A stretch of DNA of 34,793 nucleotides from an uncultured Bacilli bacterium (lineage in GTDB: Bacteria; Bacillota_I; Bacilli_A; RF39; UBA660), in NCBI GenBank assembly GCA_934183705.1, contig CAKPSW010000004.1, positions 1-34,793 on the forward strand, read 5' to 3'. The notes beneath the pieces are model-generated. The model saw nothing but the letters and a program-made list of their open reading frames with translations. It searched no databases and was not told the origin of the DNA. Shown in pieces: positions 1-7,725 of this stretch (position 1 is its first letter; every line of letters begins with the position of its first letter). Position numbers and translations under genes: made by a program.

Positions 1-84
1 TTTTTATCTTTTGTTCCATCAATAGAAATGTTATGTTCTTCTCTTAAATATTTCATTAATGCATTAGTTGTTTTTACCTTCATA
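1..84 (-). CDS. Abi-family protein, N-terminal fragment (tentative)
   Basis: Only the first 28 codons are inside the window; the gene runs off the left edge. It starts at an ATG at 84 preceded by a clear AAGGAGA ribosome binding site. The visible start, MKVKTTNALMKYL followed by a short 'I-DGTKDK' stretch, resembles from memory the N-terminus of Abi_2/AbiD-type abortive infection proteins, which often open with a 'TTN-LMKYLR' helix and a 'G-K-K' turn. That would make it a phage-defence gene. The fragment is too short to confirm this, and no catalytic residues are visible. Confidence 0.4.
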
Positions 85-129
85 AATATATTTTCTCCTT
101 ATTTAAGATAATTAATTTTTAATGTCAGT

Positions 130-1062
130 TTATACCAAAACTTTCTTTTTAGGTGTAAATTCTAATTCCCACTGTTGTGGTCTCAACTTATGCATTTGTT
201 TACAAAACTGAATTTCATCCCATATTCTATCAGTTATCTCTTTATTACCATAAAATTTTAATAGCATCTCATAAGAGTATTCATATAAATCATTTTTTTT
301 AAGTTGAAATATAGGGTTATCTTTAAAGTTTGTGAAATCATTAATGACTCCCCACTCCCATTGTTCTAAATACTCATCATATGTTTCATTATCACACCAA
401 AAATCCATAATCAATTTTTGCTTCTCATTTAAAGACCAATTTGGATTTCTTATAATATGATATCTAATATCGAATTCTCCTATTCCATGTGCTTGTGTTG
501 TACTTAATGTAGAAAATATATGGTTCATATATTGTGAACCTGTTTTTTGGCCGATTGGATTTATACATCCGTCAATATCAATAAAAGTAGTATTATCATC
601 AGTTATACCCATATCATCTAATTTTTTTGATAATTCTTCTATGCCTTGTTGCCAACGAGTAGTACCAATTTTATTCATTGCTTCATTTACAGCAAAAGCT
701 TTTTGTTCTTCTGTTAATTTCAAATTGTGATTCCATAAACTCATTAATAAAAACGAACAACCACCATTTGAAGCACCATCCATAACTATTCTTGCAATAT
801 CCGTATTAGTATAAATGGAATTAATTAAGTTATTATATGCAACTTTATCTACAGAGTTATAATCTATTAACATTGAATCACATATAGTTAAGCCTTTAAC
901 TATATCATGTTCATCAAACTTATCTCTTTTAACTTGTACTGCTTCCCTTAAAACTTCTGAATTGTTTTTTATTCTAGACCATATTTCATTATAGTCTCCA
1001 ACTCTTGGTTTTACATAAATAGATTTATATAAAACATAATCTAATTTTTCTATATCAACCAT
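130..1062 (-). CDS. hypothetical protein, 310 aa
   Basis: I do not recognise this protein. It is a soluble 310-residue product without a signal peptide or membrane segment, rich in charged and aromatic residues, with many Trp in the second half and acidic stretches such as DIDGC near residue 163. The ATG at 1062 follows a GTGAGG ribosome binding site, and an extended -10 promoter lies just upstream, so it probably begins its own transcript. The next gene downstream on the same strand is the probable Abi-family fragment, which hints at a defence or mobile-element setting. That is inference from position only. Confidence 0.7.
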   Translation of the reverse strand: MVDIEKLDYVLYKSIYVKPRVGDYNEIWSRIKNNSEVLREAVQVKRDKFDEHDIVKGLTICDSMLIDYNSVDKVAYNNLINSIYTNTDIARIVMDGASNGGCSFLLMSLWNHNLKLTEEQKAFAVNEAMNKIGTTRWQQGIEELSKKLDDMGITDDNTTFIDIDGCINPIGQKTGSQYMNHIFSTLSTTQAHGIGEFDIRYHIIRNPNWSLNEKQKLIMDFWCDNETYDEYLEQWEWGVINDFTNFKDNPIFQLKKNDLYEYSYEMLLKFYGNKEITDRIWDEIQFCKQMHKLRPQQWELEFTPKKKVLV

Positions 1063-1093
1063 ATTTGTTGTATCCTCACTTTCTTAATTATTT

Positions 1094-1102
1094 ATTATAA
1101 CA
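1094..1102 (-). promoter_or_regulatory. extended -10 promoter for the 310-aa gene
   Basis: The minus strand reads TG-T-TATAAT (TATAAT is the complement of 1094-1099, TG the complement of 1101-1102), a perfect extended -10 element about 30 bases before the ATG at 1062. No good -35 box is seen at 17 bases. Confidence 0.5.
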
Positions 1103-1212
1103 TACTTTTATTAAATATTTACATTTTATTATAAATATTTTTAGAATTTAAAAGAACAAGTCCTTCTACACATGCTAATGGATTATGTCAATAAAACTCC
1201 TATTTGTATCAT

Positions 1213-1293
1213 AATAACAAAAAAACTAGATAGTACTTCTAGTTAATATTTATTACTACTCGAAAAGCTTGAGTTTAACATTAATATGGTGCC
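1213..1293 (-). repeat. tRNA-trailer repeat, copy A
   Basis: This segment aligns over its whole length with 10944-11025, the 3' end and trailer of tRNA-Thr. Shared blocks in the same order are AATAACAAAAAAACTA, TCTAGTTA, TTTATTACT, CTCGAA, GAGTTT and TGGTGCC, the last being the complement of a GGCACCA tRNA end. Both copies carry a CTCGA-type hairpin and then a terminator. Copy A has no tRNA body next to it. The copies differ by substitutions and small indels, so the duplication is not recent. Confidence 0.65.
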
Positions 1294-1357
1294 CTTATGG
1301 TGGAAGTCCAATAACCCATAAAAACAAAAAGAATATAGGTAGTAATAACTACTAACT
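1214..1357 (-). ncRNA. possible small structured RNA
   Basis: On the minus strand a run of hairpins ends at an intrinsic terminator. TTATGG at about 1315-1320 can pair with CCATAA at about 1294-1299 around an inner TGG/CCA hairpin. Then follow a GGCACCA stretch, an ACTC/GAGT hairpin, and an AACTAGA/TCTAGTT stem with a U run. A possible promoter lies at 1364-1393. The core does not fold as a tRNA: there is no partner for the acceptor strand and no TTCGANT loop. It matches no riboswitch I know. It could be a decayed tRNA locus, a 3' UTR product of the rsgA transcript, or a true small RNA. Confidence 0.3.
1224..1244 (-). terminator. intrinsic terminator of the possible small RNA
   Basis: A 7-bp stem, AACTAGA (1224-1230) with TCTAGTT (1238-1244), is followed on the minus strand by a run of about seven T. 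The same arrangement follows the tRNA at 10957-10974. Confidence 0.7.
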
Positions 1358-1363
1358 ATATTC
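1331..1363 (-). terminator. terminator after rsgA
   Basis: GAATATAG (1331-1338) pairs with CTATATTC (1356-1363), and an inner TAGTA/TACTA stem extends the hairpin. On the minus strand it is followed by CTTTTTGTTTTT. It lies about 90 bases past the rsgA stop and probably ends that transcript. A T run on the plus side could also let it act in the other direction. Confidence 0.6.
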
Positions 1364-1393
1364 ATTATATCACTTTTTTTACGAAATTATGAA
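1364..1393 (-). promoter_or_regulatory. candidate promoter for the small RNA
   Basis: On the minus strand TTCATA (complement of 1388-1393), an 18-base spacer and TATAAT (complement of 1364-1369) form a plausible sigma-A promoter. The predicted start falls inside the hairpin at 1331-1363, which weakens the case. Confidence 0.3.
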
Positions 1394-1451
1394 GAATAAA
1401 TGCATAATAATGTATATTTTTTTATATTTTTACTTGTCTCCATGAAATAAT

Positions 1452-2546
1452 TTATCTAATTAGTTTTTTTTTATCTGGCGTAACTTCATCAAGTATTTCA
1501 TCATAGTTTTTAACATTTAAGACATCTGACATAATTCTTAAATAACTTTCATATCTATCTACATTTATAAGCCCACCAGCAACACCTTGTTTAACAACAC
1601 ACGAATCATATGGTTCATTATAGTGTAAGCAATCATTGTACTTACATTTTCCCCTCCACATATCTAGTTCAGGAAAATAATCTTGTATTTCTATTGGACT
1701 AAATGACGATACATCTAATGCTCTAATACCTGGAGTATCAATAATAGATGAACTATCATCCCAAACATAATATTTTGAAGCAGTTGTTGTATGACGACCT
1801 CTTTTTGATTTATCACTTACATGACTTGTTTTAATTTCATCATCATCCATTATTGCATTAGTTAAACTACTTTTACCAACACCACTATTGCCTACAAAAA
1901 TTGCTTGTTTTCCAGATAAATATTGTTTAATTTCTTCTACACCAATATTCTTATATGTTGAAGTTTCTACTATTGGAATACCAATTTCACGATAAATATC
2001 TAATGCTTCATCTTCATACTCAGTCTTTAAATCACATTTATTTAAACAAATGATTGCAGGTATATTACTATTTTGTAATATCATTAAATATCTATCAATA
2101 AATTTAGGATGTAAAGGCGGTTCTTTTGCTGCTACTACTATAACAGCTAAATCTACATTTGCTGCAATATTTTTTGTTAATCCAATATCATCTAATCTTG
2201 TACTGTCTTTTTTTACTCTTGATAAAATAGATGTTCTTTTTAATAAATTAGTTATTGTAAAATTATTTTCATTTTGTGATAAACAAACTTTATCACCAGG
2301 GAAAATAACTTGATTACAAACCATATTGATGTCTTTTCTTAATTTTGCTAATACAACATCATCATTATATAATATGTAAGCATCATCATATCTAACTTCT
2401 ATAACAACACCATAGTCAGAAGATTGATCAATAACAAAATCTTCTACTTTTTCCTCTTTTTTTCCAAAAGCTCTTTCCTTAGCTCTTTGTTTTTTTTCCA
2501 TGCTTTTTTTTGTTTTAAAACTATCATAAGCATTATAATGTGGCAT
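1452..2546 (-). CDS. rsgA: ribosome biogenesis GTPase RsgA (YjeQ/YloQ)
   Basis: RsgA is a circularly permuted GTPase that helps late maturation of the 30S subunit. The permuted order is visible: an N-terminal OB-fold region (about residues 43-105), the G4 motif NKCD at 169-172, then the P-loop GNSGVGKSS at 219-227, the switch segment RHTTT at about 251-255 and DTPG at 270-273. The C-terminal zinc site is C301, C306, H308 and C316. At 364 residues it is longer than usual because of about 40 charged N-terminal residues. The ATG at 2546 has an AGGAGAT ribosome binding site, which supports keeping them. It follows the GNAT-like gene by 19 bases and probably shares its transcript. Confidence 0.95.
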   Translation of the reverse strand: MPHYNAYDSFKTKKSMEKKQRAKERAFGKKEEKVEDFVIDQSSDYGVVIEVRYDDAYILYNDDVVLAKLRKDINMVCNQVIFPGDKVCLSQNENNFTITNLLKRTSILSRVKKDSTRLDDIGLTKNIAANVDLAVIVVAAKEPPLHPKFIDRYLMILQNSNIPAIICLNKCDLKTEYEDEALDIYREIGIPIVETSTYKNIGVEEIKQYLSGKQAIFVGNSGVGKSSLTNAIMDDDEIKTSHVSDKSKRGRHTTTASKYYVWDDSSSIIDTPGIRALDVSSFSPIEIQDYFPELDMWRGKCKYNDCLHYNEPYDSCVVKQGVAGGLINVDRYESYLRIMSDVLNVKNYDEILDEVTPDKKKLIR

Positions 2547-2565
2547 TCAGCTCATCTCCTATCAT

Positions 2566-2979
2566 TTAAAGTTCTTTTTCCATTCTAATTGAATATTCAT
2601 TGAATCCATTAGAATTTGTTTCTTTTAATAATTCACTTTGTTCTGCAGTTATTTTATATTCTATAACACTGCAACCTAATTCTTTAATCTTATTTTCAAT
2701 AATAAGATTAATTTTTGAAAACAATTCCTTTGATTTTAATACTATTGAATAAACTATGCCAGTTTCATTTAAAATGTTAATTGCAACTAATCCTAAAATT
2801 TCATTGTTTTCTTTAAAAATCAAGTTCAAATGATTGTCATCATTGTTTTTCTCCAATAACAAAAAATATTCTTCCCATTTACTTAAATTTAAACATTCTA
2901 ATAAATCTTTAGCACCATAATTCTTTGCAAATTCTATTATATCCCTATTATTTGTATAATTCTCAACTGTTATAGGCAT
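2566..2979 (-). CDS. GNAT-like acetyltransferase (tentative)
   Basis: A small protein of about 137 residues. The middle reads like a GNAT core: 'FKENNEILGLVAI' resembles the beta-4 strand, followed by a helix (FSKINLIIENKIKELG) and a C-terminal 'LLKETNSNGFNEYSI' turn common in the family. The acetyl-CoA loop (Q/R-x-x-G-x-G/A) is not clear, so the family call is weak. The start is uncertain: I prefer the ATG at 2979, but its GAGGTG site is unusually close; a TTG at 2997 is the alternative. It sits between the radical SAM gene (41 bases away) and rsgA. A GNAT partner for a beta-amino acid would be sensible biochemistry, as in N-acetyl-beta-lysine synthesis, but this is inference. Confidence 0.45.
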   Translation of the reverse strand: MPITVENYTNNRDIIEFAKNYGAKDLLECLNLSKWEEYFLLLEKNNDDNHLNLIFKENNEILGLVAINILNETGIVYSIVLKSKELFSKINLIIENKIKELGCSVIEYKITAEQSELLKETNSNGFNEYSIRMEKEL

Positions 2980-2998
2980 CACCTCACTTATATTCAAT

Positions 2999-3004
2999 AT
3001 TATA
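2999..3004 (-). promoter_or_regulatory. candidate -10 box before the GNAT-like gene and rsgA
   Basis: A perfect TATAAT on the minus strand lies about 20 bases before the ATG at 2979. No convincing -35 box is seen. If used, it would give the GNAT-like gene and rsgA a promoter separate from the upstream enzyme operon. Confidence 0.3.
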
Positions 3005-3037
3005 CCACTTTATTTATAAATTTGATACTATATTAAA

Positions 3038-4111
3038 TTAATATTCCTTCCAAAGCAACTTTTTTAAATCTGATGGAACATCTATATTATCATCTAAATC
3101 AAAATACTTTACTTCTTTTCCATTTCTTGAAAATATTATATAATTATCATTCCACTCAATAATATTTTCCCTTCTAACTTTACCAATAGTTGTATCCATT
3201 ACAAATCTTACTGAATTAATCCAAGATGGTGTTTTCCAATTAACATCGTTCATAATTTCAATTATTCTCTTATAACTTATTCTAAAAATTGCACTATATG
3301 ATATTGGATCAGGAATAAAAATTGATAAAGGTCTTATATATAATTCATCCATTTTTGTTAATAATTTAATAAGCACTTCCGAATTATCATTTATTCCCCT
3401 TAATAAAGGAAATTGAGCATACATTTTAATATTATTTTGGTGTATTTCTTTTATTTTTTCTTCAACCGTCTCACAAATTTCATAAGGATGATTTATATGA
3501 AATACTAGCCTTACATTATATTTAGATAATAATTCAATAATTTTATTATCAATAATACTAGGATCATAAACAATGCTTCTTGTATGTATTCTAATATTCC
3601 ATTCCTTTAAATTTTCTAAAACATAAGATAAATTTTCATAACCTACACTTAAAGGATCTCCACCTGAAAGAATAACTTCTTTAATATTAGGTTTATCTTG
3701 CAAGTAGCTTCTTAATACATTTATTTTGTTTTGAATCGTTTCTTTTAAATTGCTTGTTTGAAATTTAGATAAATTATAAGTTCTAAAACAATATTGGCAA
3801 TGAGCAAAACATACATCTGTTATTATAATCAATACTCTATCATCATATTTTTGAATAATATAGTCAACATTTTCAACTGGCATATGTTTTTCTTCTTCTA
3901 CATAATCTCTTGTTTCAATGCTTGTCTTAAGAGTTAACTTTTCCATAGTTGGAATAACAGATTTATAAAGAGGACCTCCTATACCAATTTTTTCTACTTC
4001 TTCAATTACTTTCTTTTTATAAAAGTCAGTTAATTTAATAGGTAAGAGACTATCATTTTTTACTAAATCATTATATTTTTCCAATAAATTTTTATCAATC
4101 CAATTATTCAT
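3038..4111 (-). CDS. KamA-family radical SAM aminomutase-like enzyme
   Basis: This is a member of the lysine 2,3-aminomutase/EpmB family, which use a 4Fe-4S cluster, S-adenosylmethionine and PLP to move an alpha-amino group to the beta carbon. The cluster motif is C101-x3-C105-x2-C108. SGGDPL at 149-154 and LLRGIND at 236-242 match family landmarks. D268 sits where lysine aminomutase has a substrate-binding Asp. D306 and K311 look like the second Asp and the PLP lysine, but the usual run of glycines between them is replaced by a shorter TTIG. At 357 residues it lacks the long C-terminal extension of clostridial lysine aminomutase. Its ATG overlaps the end of the preceding ATP-grasp gene by 8 bases, implying coupled translation. 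The substrate cannot be told from sequence; a diamino acid is the likeliest guess. Confidence 0.8.
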   Translation of the reverse strand: MNNWIDKNLLEKYNDLVKNDSLLPIKLTDFYKKKVIEEVEKIGIGGPLYKSVIPTMEKLTLKTSIETRDYVEEEKHMPVENVDYIIQKYDDRVLIIITDVCFAHCQYCFRTYNLSKFQTSNLKETIQNKINVLRSYLQDKPNIKEVILSGGDPLSVGYENLSYVLENLKEWNIRIHTRSIVYDPSIIDNKIIELLSKYNVRLVFHINHPYEICETVEEKIKEIHQNNIKMYAQFPLLRGINDNSEVLIKLLTKMDELYIRPLSIFIPDPISYSAIFRISYKRIIEIMNDVNWKTPSWINSVRFVMDTTIGKVRRENIIEWNDNYIIFSRNGKEVKYFDLDDNIDVPSDLKKLLWKEY

Positions 4112-5072
4112 TTATATCACCTACAATTCCGACTGAATTAATTTTATTTTCGTGTTGTAAAGCATTTTTTACAATAAAGTTTATTATTTGTTCAAAAGAA
4201 TAATTATCTTTTTTAGCACATGTAATAAATTCTCCTTCAGGATGAAAACTTACTTGTGCATTTACTTCTATTAAGTAAAACTTCCCATCAGAAATTCTAA
4301 AGTCTAATTTTGCATATCCCTTTATGTCTAACTTTCTTGCAATATTTTCTACTATCATTTTTAACTCATCAAAATTTCCATCTAATGTAGAAATATCAAC
4401 TGTATCGTCTTTATCTGATTTCATTTCATAATCATAAAATTCAGAATCACAATTAACAATACAAGGCCCTAAAGCACCTAAACCTTCAACATAAATCATG
4501 CTAATATCTTGACCTTTAATATATTGTTCTACAAGCACTCCTCTATTATATGTATCAATAAATCTTGTAACTTCCTTATTTAATGAATCAAAATTATATA
4601 CAACGGAATCTTTTGTCATACCCATACTAGAACCTTCAGAATTCAATTTAACTATTACTGGAAATTTGATATTACTAAGGAATTTTTTTTCATCTTTATT
4701 TTTTATAACATATCCAAATGGTACTAATACATCATCTTTCAATAATTTTTTTGCTAAAAATTTATTATGACAAACTAACATATTTGTACTATCTGGGCCA
4801 GAGTAATTTAGTCCTAATTGTTCTAATATAGCAGCATATACTGATTCTCTTGCTGGACCATGAAATCCTTCACAAATATTAAAAACTAAATTGGGATTAT
4901 AAGTCTTTAATTTACTAATCCAGTTAAAATCTTTATCTGCTTCTATTTTTTCAACTAAATAATTTTTTGATAGTGTATTATAAATTGAATCTATAGTATA
5001 TTCTGAATCAAACTCAGTTTCATATTCAAACTGATGTCTATTTAAATTAAATAACATTGCTATTTTTTTCAT
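4104..5072 (-). CDS. D-Ala-D-Ala-ligase-like ATP-grasp enzyme
   Basis: An ATP-grasp ligase of about 322 residues related to D-alanine-D-alanine ligase. These enzymes activate a carboxylate as an acyl phosphate and couple it to an amine. Visible landmarks are NICEG at 65-69, SEGSSMG at 145-151 (the nucleotide loop), the EQYI hinge at 182-185 and the metal-binding D257, E269 and N271. A cell-wall role is unlikely because the gene lies inside an enzyme operon between a cysteine-cluster gene and a radical SAM gene. It more probably joins two amino acids or amino-acid analogues. I chose the ATG at 5072 over the GTG at 5081 because the AGGAAGTGAG site is better spaced for it. Confidence 0.8.
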   Translation of the reverse strand: MKKIAMLFNLNRHQFEYETEFDSEYTIDSIYNTLSKNYLVEKIEADKDFNWISKLKTYNPNLVFNICEGFHGPARESVYAAILEQLGLNYSGPDSTNMLVCHNKFLAKKLLKDDVLVPFGYVIKNKDEKKFLSNIKFPVIVKLNSEGSSMGMTKDSVVYNFDSLNKEVTRFIDTYNRGVLVEQYIKGQDISMIYVEGLGALGPCIVNCDSEFYDYEMKSDKDDTVDISTLDGNFDELKMIVENIARKLDIKGYAKLDFRISDGKFYLIEVNAQVSFHPEGEFITCAKKDNYSFEQIINFIVKNALQHENKINSVGIVGDINE

Positions 5073-5088
5073 TCTATTCACTCACTTC

Positions 5089-5601
5089 CTATTTCTTATT
5101 AACTAATGTTTTAATATCTCGCTTATTAATTCTATATAAAATTTCTAACTCACGGTTATAATCAGTAATCATACTTGGATATTTTTTAATAATATTTAAA
5201 GCTTCTTTTAAAAACTTAAGTTTAATATATTCCTTTAATTTTTCTCTTGGTATTTGATTAAAAGTTGGACAATCTTGTGATACGGTAATTAGATATTCAT
5301 CATTATTTTTCATTACATAAAATGGCCACGATTGACAATCAAATGGTTTTATATCAAAAGGTAAAATACAACCTCTATCACTCAATAATGGACATTTATG
5401 ACCTTTATTATCAACTTCATTTAGAGCAATCTGATATATATCGTTTTTTTTTGTAAATTCTGCTTTTACTTTCATAATATTTAAAATAAAATTTTTTTGT
5501 TCTTTTGTAAAAGTTGGAGCATCAAACAATTCATCTTCTTGAAAATGACAACATATTTTACAATTAGCACAGTCTTCTAATGTTAATAATTCTTCTAACA
5601 T
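5089..5601 (-). CDS. YkgJ-type cysteine-cluster protein
   Basis: A 170-residue protein of the YkgJ/CxxCxxCC family, annotated elsewhere as zinc- or iron-binding. The signature is C11-x2-C14-x2-C17-C18, followed by C70, C78, C89 and C111, with a 'PFDCQSWPF' stretch typical of the family. Eight cysteines are enough to hold a metal or Fe-S cluster. The biochemical role is not established for most members; some are proposed to modify protein or peptide substrates. The gene is packed 2 bases after the ureohydrolase and 16 bases before the ATP-grasp gene, so it is part of the operon and may supply a redox or oxygenation step. That role is inference. Confidence 0.8.
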   Translation of the reverse strand: MLEELLTLEDCANCKICCHFQEDELFDAPTFTKEQKNFILNIMKVKAEFTKKNDIYQIALNEVDNKGHKCPLLSDRGCILPFDIKPFDCQSWPFYVMKNNDEYLITVSQDCPTFNQIPREKLKEYIKLKFLKEALNIIKKYPSMITDYNRELEILYRINKRDIKTLVNKK

Positions 5602-5603
5602 TA

Positions 5604-6581
5604 TTAATTACTCTTTCTATATCCAAATGCTAAAAAGTGGTATAAAAGTTCTTCTGCAGTAACAAATGAACTATGAGAGTCATCTAATTTTGGATTTAAC
5701 TCCACTATATCAAATCCACAAATATCTAATTCTTTCAAATTTCTTAATGCTTCATCTGCTTCATATGGTGTTAAACCATTACATTGTGGTGTTCCTGTAC
5801 CAAAAATATATGATGAATCAAGACAATCTATATCAAATGTAATATAAAATTTAATTTTCTTATTTTTATTTTTTTCAATAATTTCATGAATTACATTTAA
5901 AATACCTATTTCTTTTACTTTATTAGCAGTATATAAATTAATATTTTTTTCAGTTACATAATCAAACCATTCTCTACCAACTACTCCTCTTGGTCCAATA
6001 GTGTACATATTCTGTCCTTCTAAATAACCATCTTCAATTAGTTTTCTGAAAACATTGCCATGCCATACTTTGGGCATATTCAAATATTTATCTTCTACAT
6101 CCATATGGGCATCAAAATGTATTATCCCAATTTCATAGTCTGGATATCTTTCCTTCATTGCTTTAGCAAAGCCTCTAAAACTACCATAAGTTATTGAATG
6201 ATCCCCACCACAAACTAATGGAAAGCTTTCTTTTGCTATTTTATAAGTTTTTTCTGAAATAGCATTTTGATTTTCAGCAGGATTAGTTGGATTTACATAT
6301 ACATCACCTAAATCTGCAATTTTTAAATCATTAGTTTTTAAATATTCATTATGATCTAAATCATATAATTCTTCACCATAAATTCTATCCCAAAAAGAAT
6401 ATTCTCTTAATTGTCTTGGAGCATACTTTGCACCTAATCTATATGACGCACCATAATCACATGGAACTCCTAAAAATACTACATCATATTTATTTATTTC
6501 ATTTTCTCTAATAAATTCTCCACCCATATATGTTGGAATACCTGCATATATATATTCTTCTTTTCGTTCTTCTAATTCCAT
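5604..6581 (-). CDS. agmatinase/arginase-family ureohydrolase
   Basis: A 325-residue member of the binuclear-manganese ureohydrolase family, which hydrolyse guanidino compounds (arginine, agmatine, guanidinobutyrate and similar) to urea and an amine. All six metal ligands appear present: H128 in GGDHS, D157, H159 and D161 in DAHMD, and D250 and D252 in DIDCLD. H174 in WHGNVFR is also conserved. The GTGTP-GLT loop at 261-271 is kept, but the usual DP-x-PGTG reads DSSYIFGTG, a change beside the active site. The substrate cannot be read from sequence. The AGGAGG site before the ATG is strong. Its place inside an amino-acid-enzyme operon suggests a guanidino intermediate rather than routine arginine breakdown. 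Confidence 0.9.
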   Translation of the reverse strand: MELEERKEEYIYAGIPTYMGGEFIRENEINKYDVVFLGVPCDYGASYRLGAKYAPRQLREYSFWDRIYGEELYDLDHNEYLKTNDLKIADLGDVYVNPTNPAENQNAISEKTYKIAKESFPLVCGGDHSITYGSFRGFAKAMKERYPDYEIGIIHFDAHMDVEDKYLNMPKVWHGNVFRKLIEDGYLEGQNMYTIGPRGVVGREWFDYVTEKNINLYTANKVKEIGILNVIHEIIEKNKNKKIKFYITFDIDCLDSSYIFGTGTPQCNGLTPYEADEALRNLKELDICGFDIVELNPKLDDSHSSFVTAEELLYHFLAFGYRKSN

Positions 6582-6590
6582 ATTTTCCTC

Positions 6591-7724
6591 CTATACATAT
6601 TGTGAAATATCCATACTTTGCTGTTCATTATGTTCTTGTAAAAATATTTCATCTAAAACTTTATCAGTATATTCACCAAATAATGGACCACATATTGTTT
6701 CAATAACATCTAATCCACTCATTGTTAAATTTGCTTCTATAATTACTGGATCATCATTTTCATCTATTGCTATATCCCATCCTATTAATCTAAAATGTGG
6801 AAATCTTTGAGCAGTTTCTTTTACCATTGAAACTACTTTATCCATAAAATCAAATTTAACTTGTGAAAAATCTCCACCATCAGGATGTTTATCAAACCTT
6901 TTTCCTAAGGCATCATAGGCAAAATTTGAAAGTGTTCCATCTGAATTGATTTTACAATATATTCCACCGAAACTTGCATTATCAACTTTTGATTTTCCTA
7001 CACCCATTCTAAATGCAGATGGTAATATTTTTACATCATTATCTAAAATTAAAGTCATTATTCTAATTGTATTTAGTGATGATGGATGTAATTTGGCAGT
7101 TGTAGAAGATTGCTTAATTGTTTCCTGAAAAATTAAATTTTCTCCTATTTTATTTTCTAAAAATTTTTTAACTTCTTCTTCAGATGGATTATTTAAAAAT
7201 TCAACATTTTTTCCACCATAAGATGCCATACTAGGTTTAACTGTAATATTGGATTTGTTTGAAAGTATTTTTATTGCATCTTCTTTACTAATAATTTTAT
7301 AATTTTTATCTTCATATATACCATTAATCAAATGAACATAAGTTTCTGGCATTTTAAATCCATTTAAATACATATCAAAATAATTTTTATCTGCAATTCC
7401 AGGCTCAATAGCTCTATTATTTAAATACTTATCTATATAGCCAACAAATATATCGTCTGGAATAAATCTAACATCAAATGTACCTGTTCTATCTATATAG
7501 TATTTATGATAAGTTGTATCTATATCCTTACCCAAATATTTTTTCCAATATTCTATAATCTCTTTTTCCTGTTCTAAAGTTATCTCTTTTACATTTTCTG
7601 AAAACAATTCTTTAGCATCAATTTGAAAGCATTTCATGCTTTTTTCAGCAAGTTCTTTGAAAAAATTTGAATATAATTCAGAAAGGTAATCAAATGCTTC
7701 TTTTTCCCATCCTTCAAATCTCAT
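6591..7724 (-). CDS. ATP-grasp enzyme (sugar-transfer-associated type)
   Basis: A 377-residue ATP-grasp protein of the kind named 'sugar-transfer associated' (ATPgrasp_ST), found in polysaccharide and small-molecule clusters. Landmarks are KPS at 163-165, the characteristic HPSSLNTIR at 213-221, NASFGGI at 249-255, GWDIAID at 315-321 and the metal-binding EAN at 330-332. Such enzymes form amide or ester bonds from a carboxylate and ATP. Its ATG lies 1 base after the stop of the cysteine-synthase-like gene, so translation is probably coupled. With the second ATP-grasp gene, the operon could make two ATP-dependent bonds. Confidence 0.8.
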   Translation of the reverse strand: MRFEGWEKEAFDYLSELYSNFFKELAEKSMKCFQIDAKELFSENVKEITLEQEKEIIEYWKKYLGKDIDTTYHKYYIDRTGTFDVRFIPDDIFVGYIDKYLNNRAIEPGIADKNYFDMYLNGFKMPETYVHLINGIYEDKNYKIISKEDAIKILSNKSNITVKPSMASYGGKNVEFLNNPSEEEVKKFLENKIGENLIFQETIKQSSTTAKLHPSSLNTIRIMTLILDNDVKILPSAFRMGVGKSKVDNASFGGIYCKINSDGTLSNFAYDALGKRFDKHPDGGDFSQVKFDFMDKVVSMVKETAQRFPHFRLIGWDIAIDENDDPVIIEANLTMSGLDVIETICGPLFGEYTDKVLDEIFLQEHNEQQSMDISQYV

Positions 7725-7725
7725 A

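Larger units (their letters stand above)
1063..1451. other. gene-free stretch with terminators and a possible small RNA
   Basis: No coding sequence is supported here. The 389 bases hold the promoter of the 310-aa gene, a diverged copy of a tRNA trailer with an intrinsic terminator (1213-1293), a conserved-looking GC-richer core at about 1287-1316, a strong hairpin at 1331-1363, and a possible minus-strand promoter at 1364-1393. The remaining sequence is AT-rich with no other structure I can see. Confidence 0.6.

Noticed and set aside
1213..1320. A T-box or other known riboswitch on the plus strand, prompted by GGTGCC and GGTGGAAG
   Set aside because: No specifier, no antiterminator sequence and no plus-strand gene downstream.
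1250..1370. A tRNA gene ending in GGCACCA at 1287-1293
   Set aside because: No 5' acceptor partner, no T loop TTCGANT and no anticodon arm can be found upstream on that strand.
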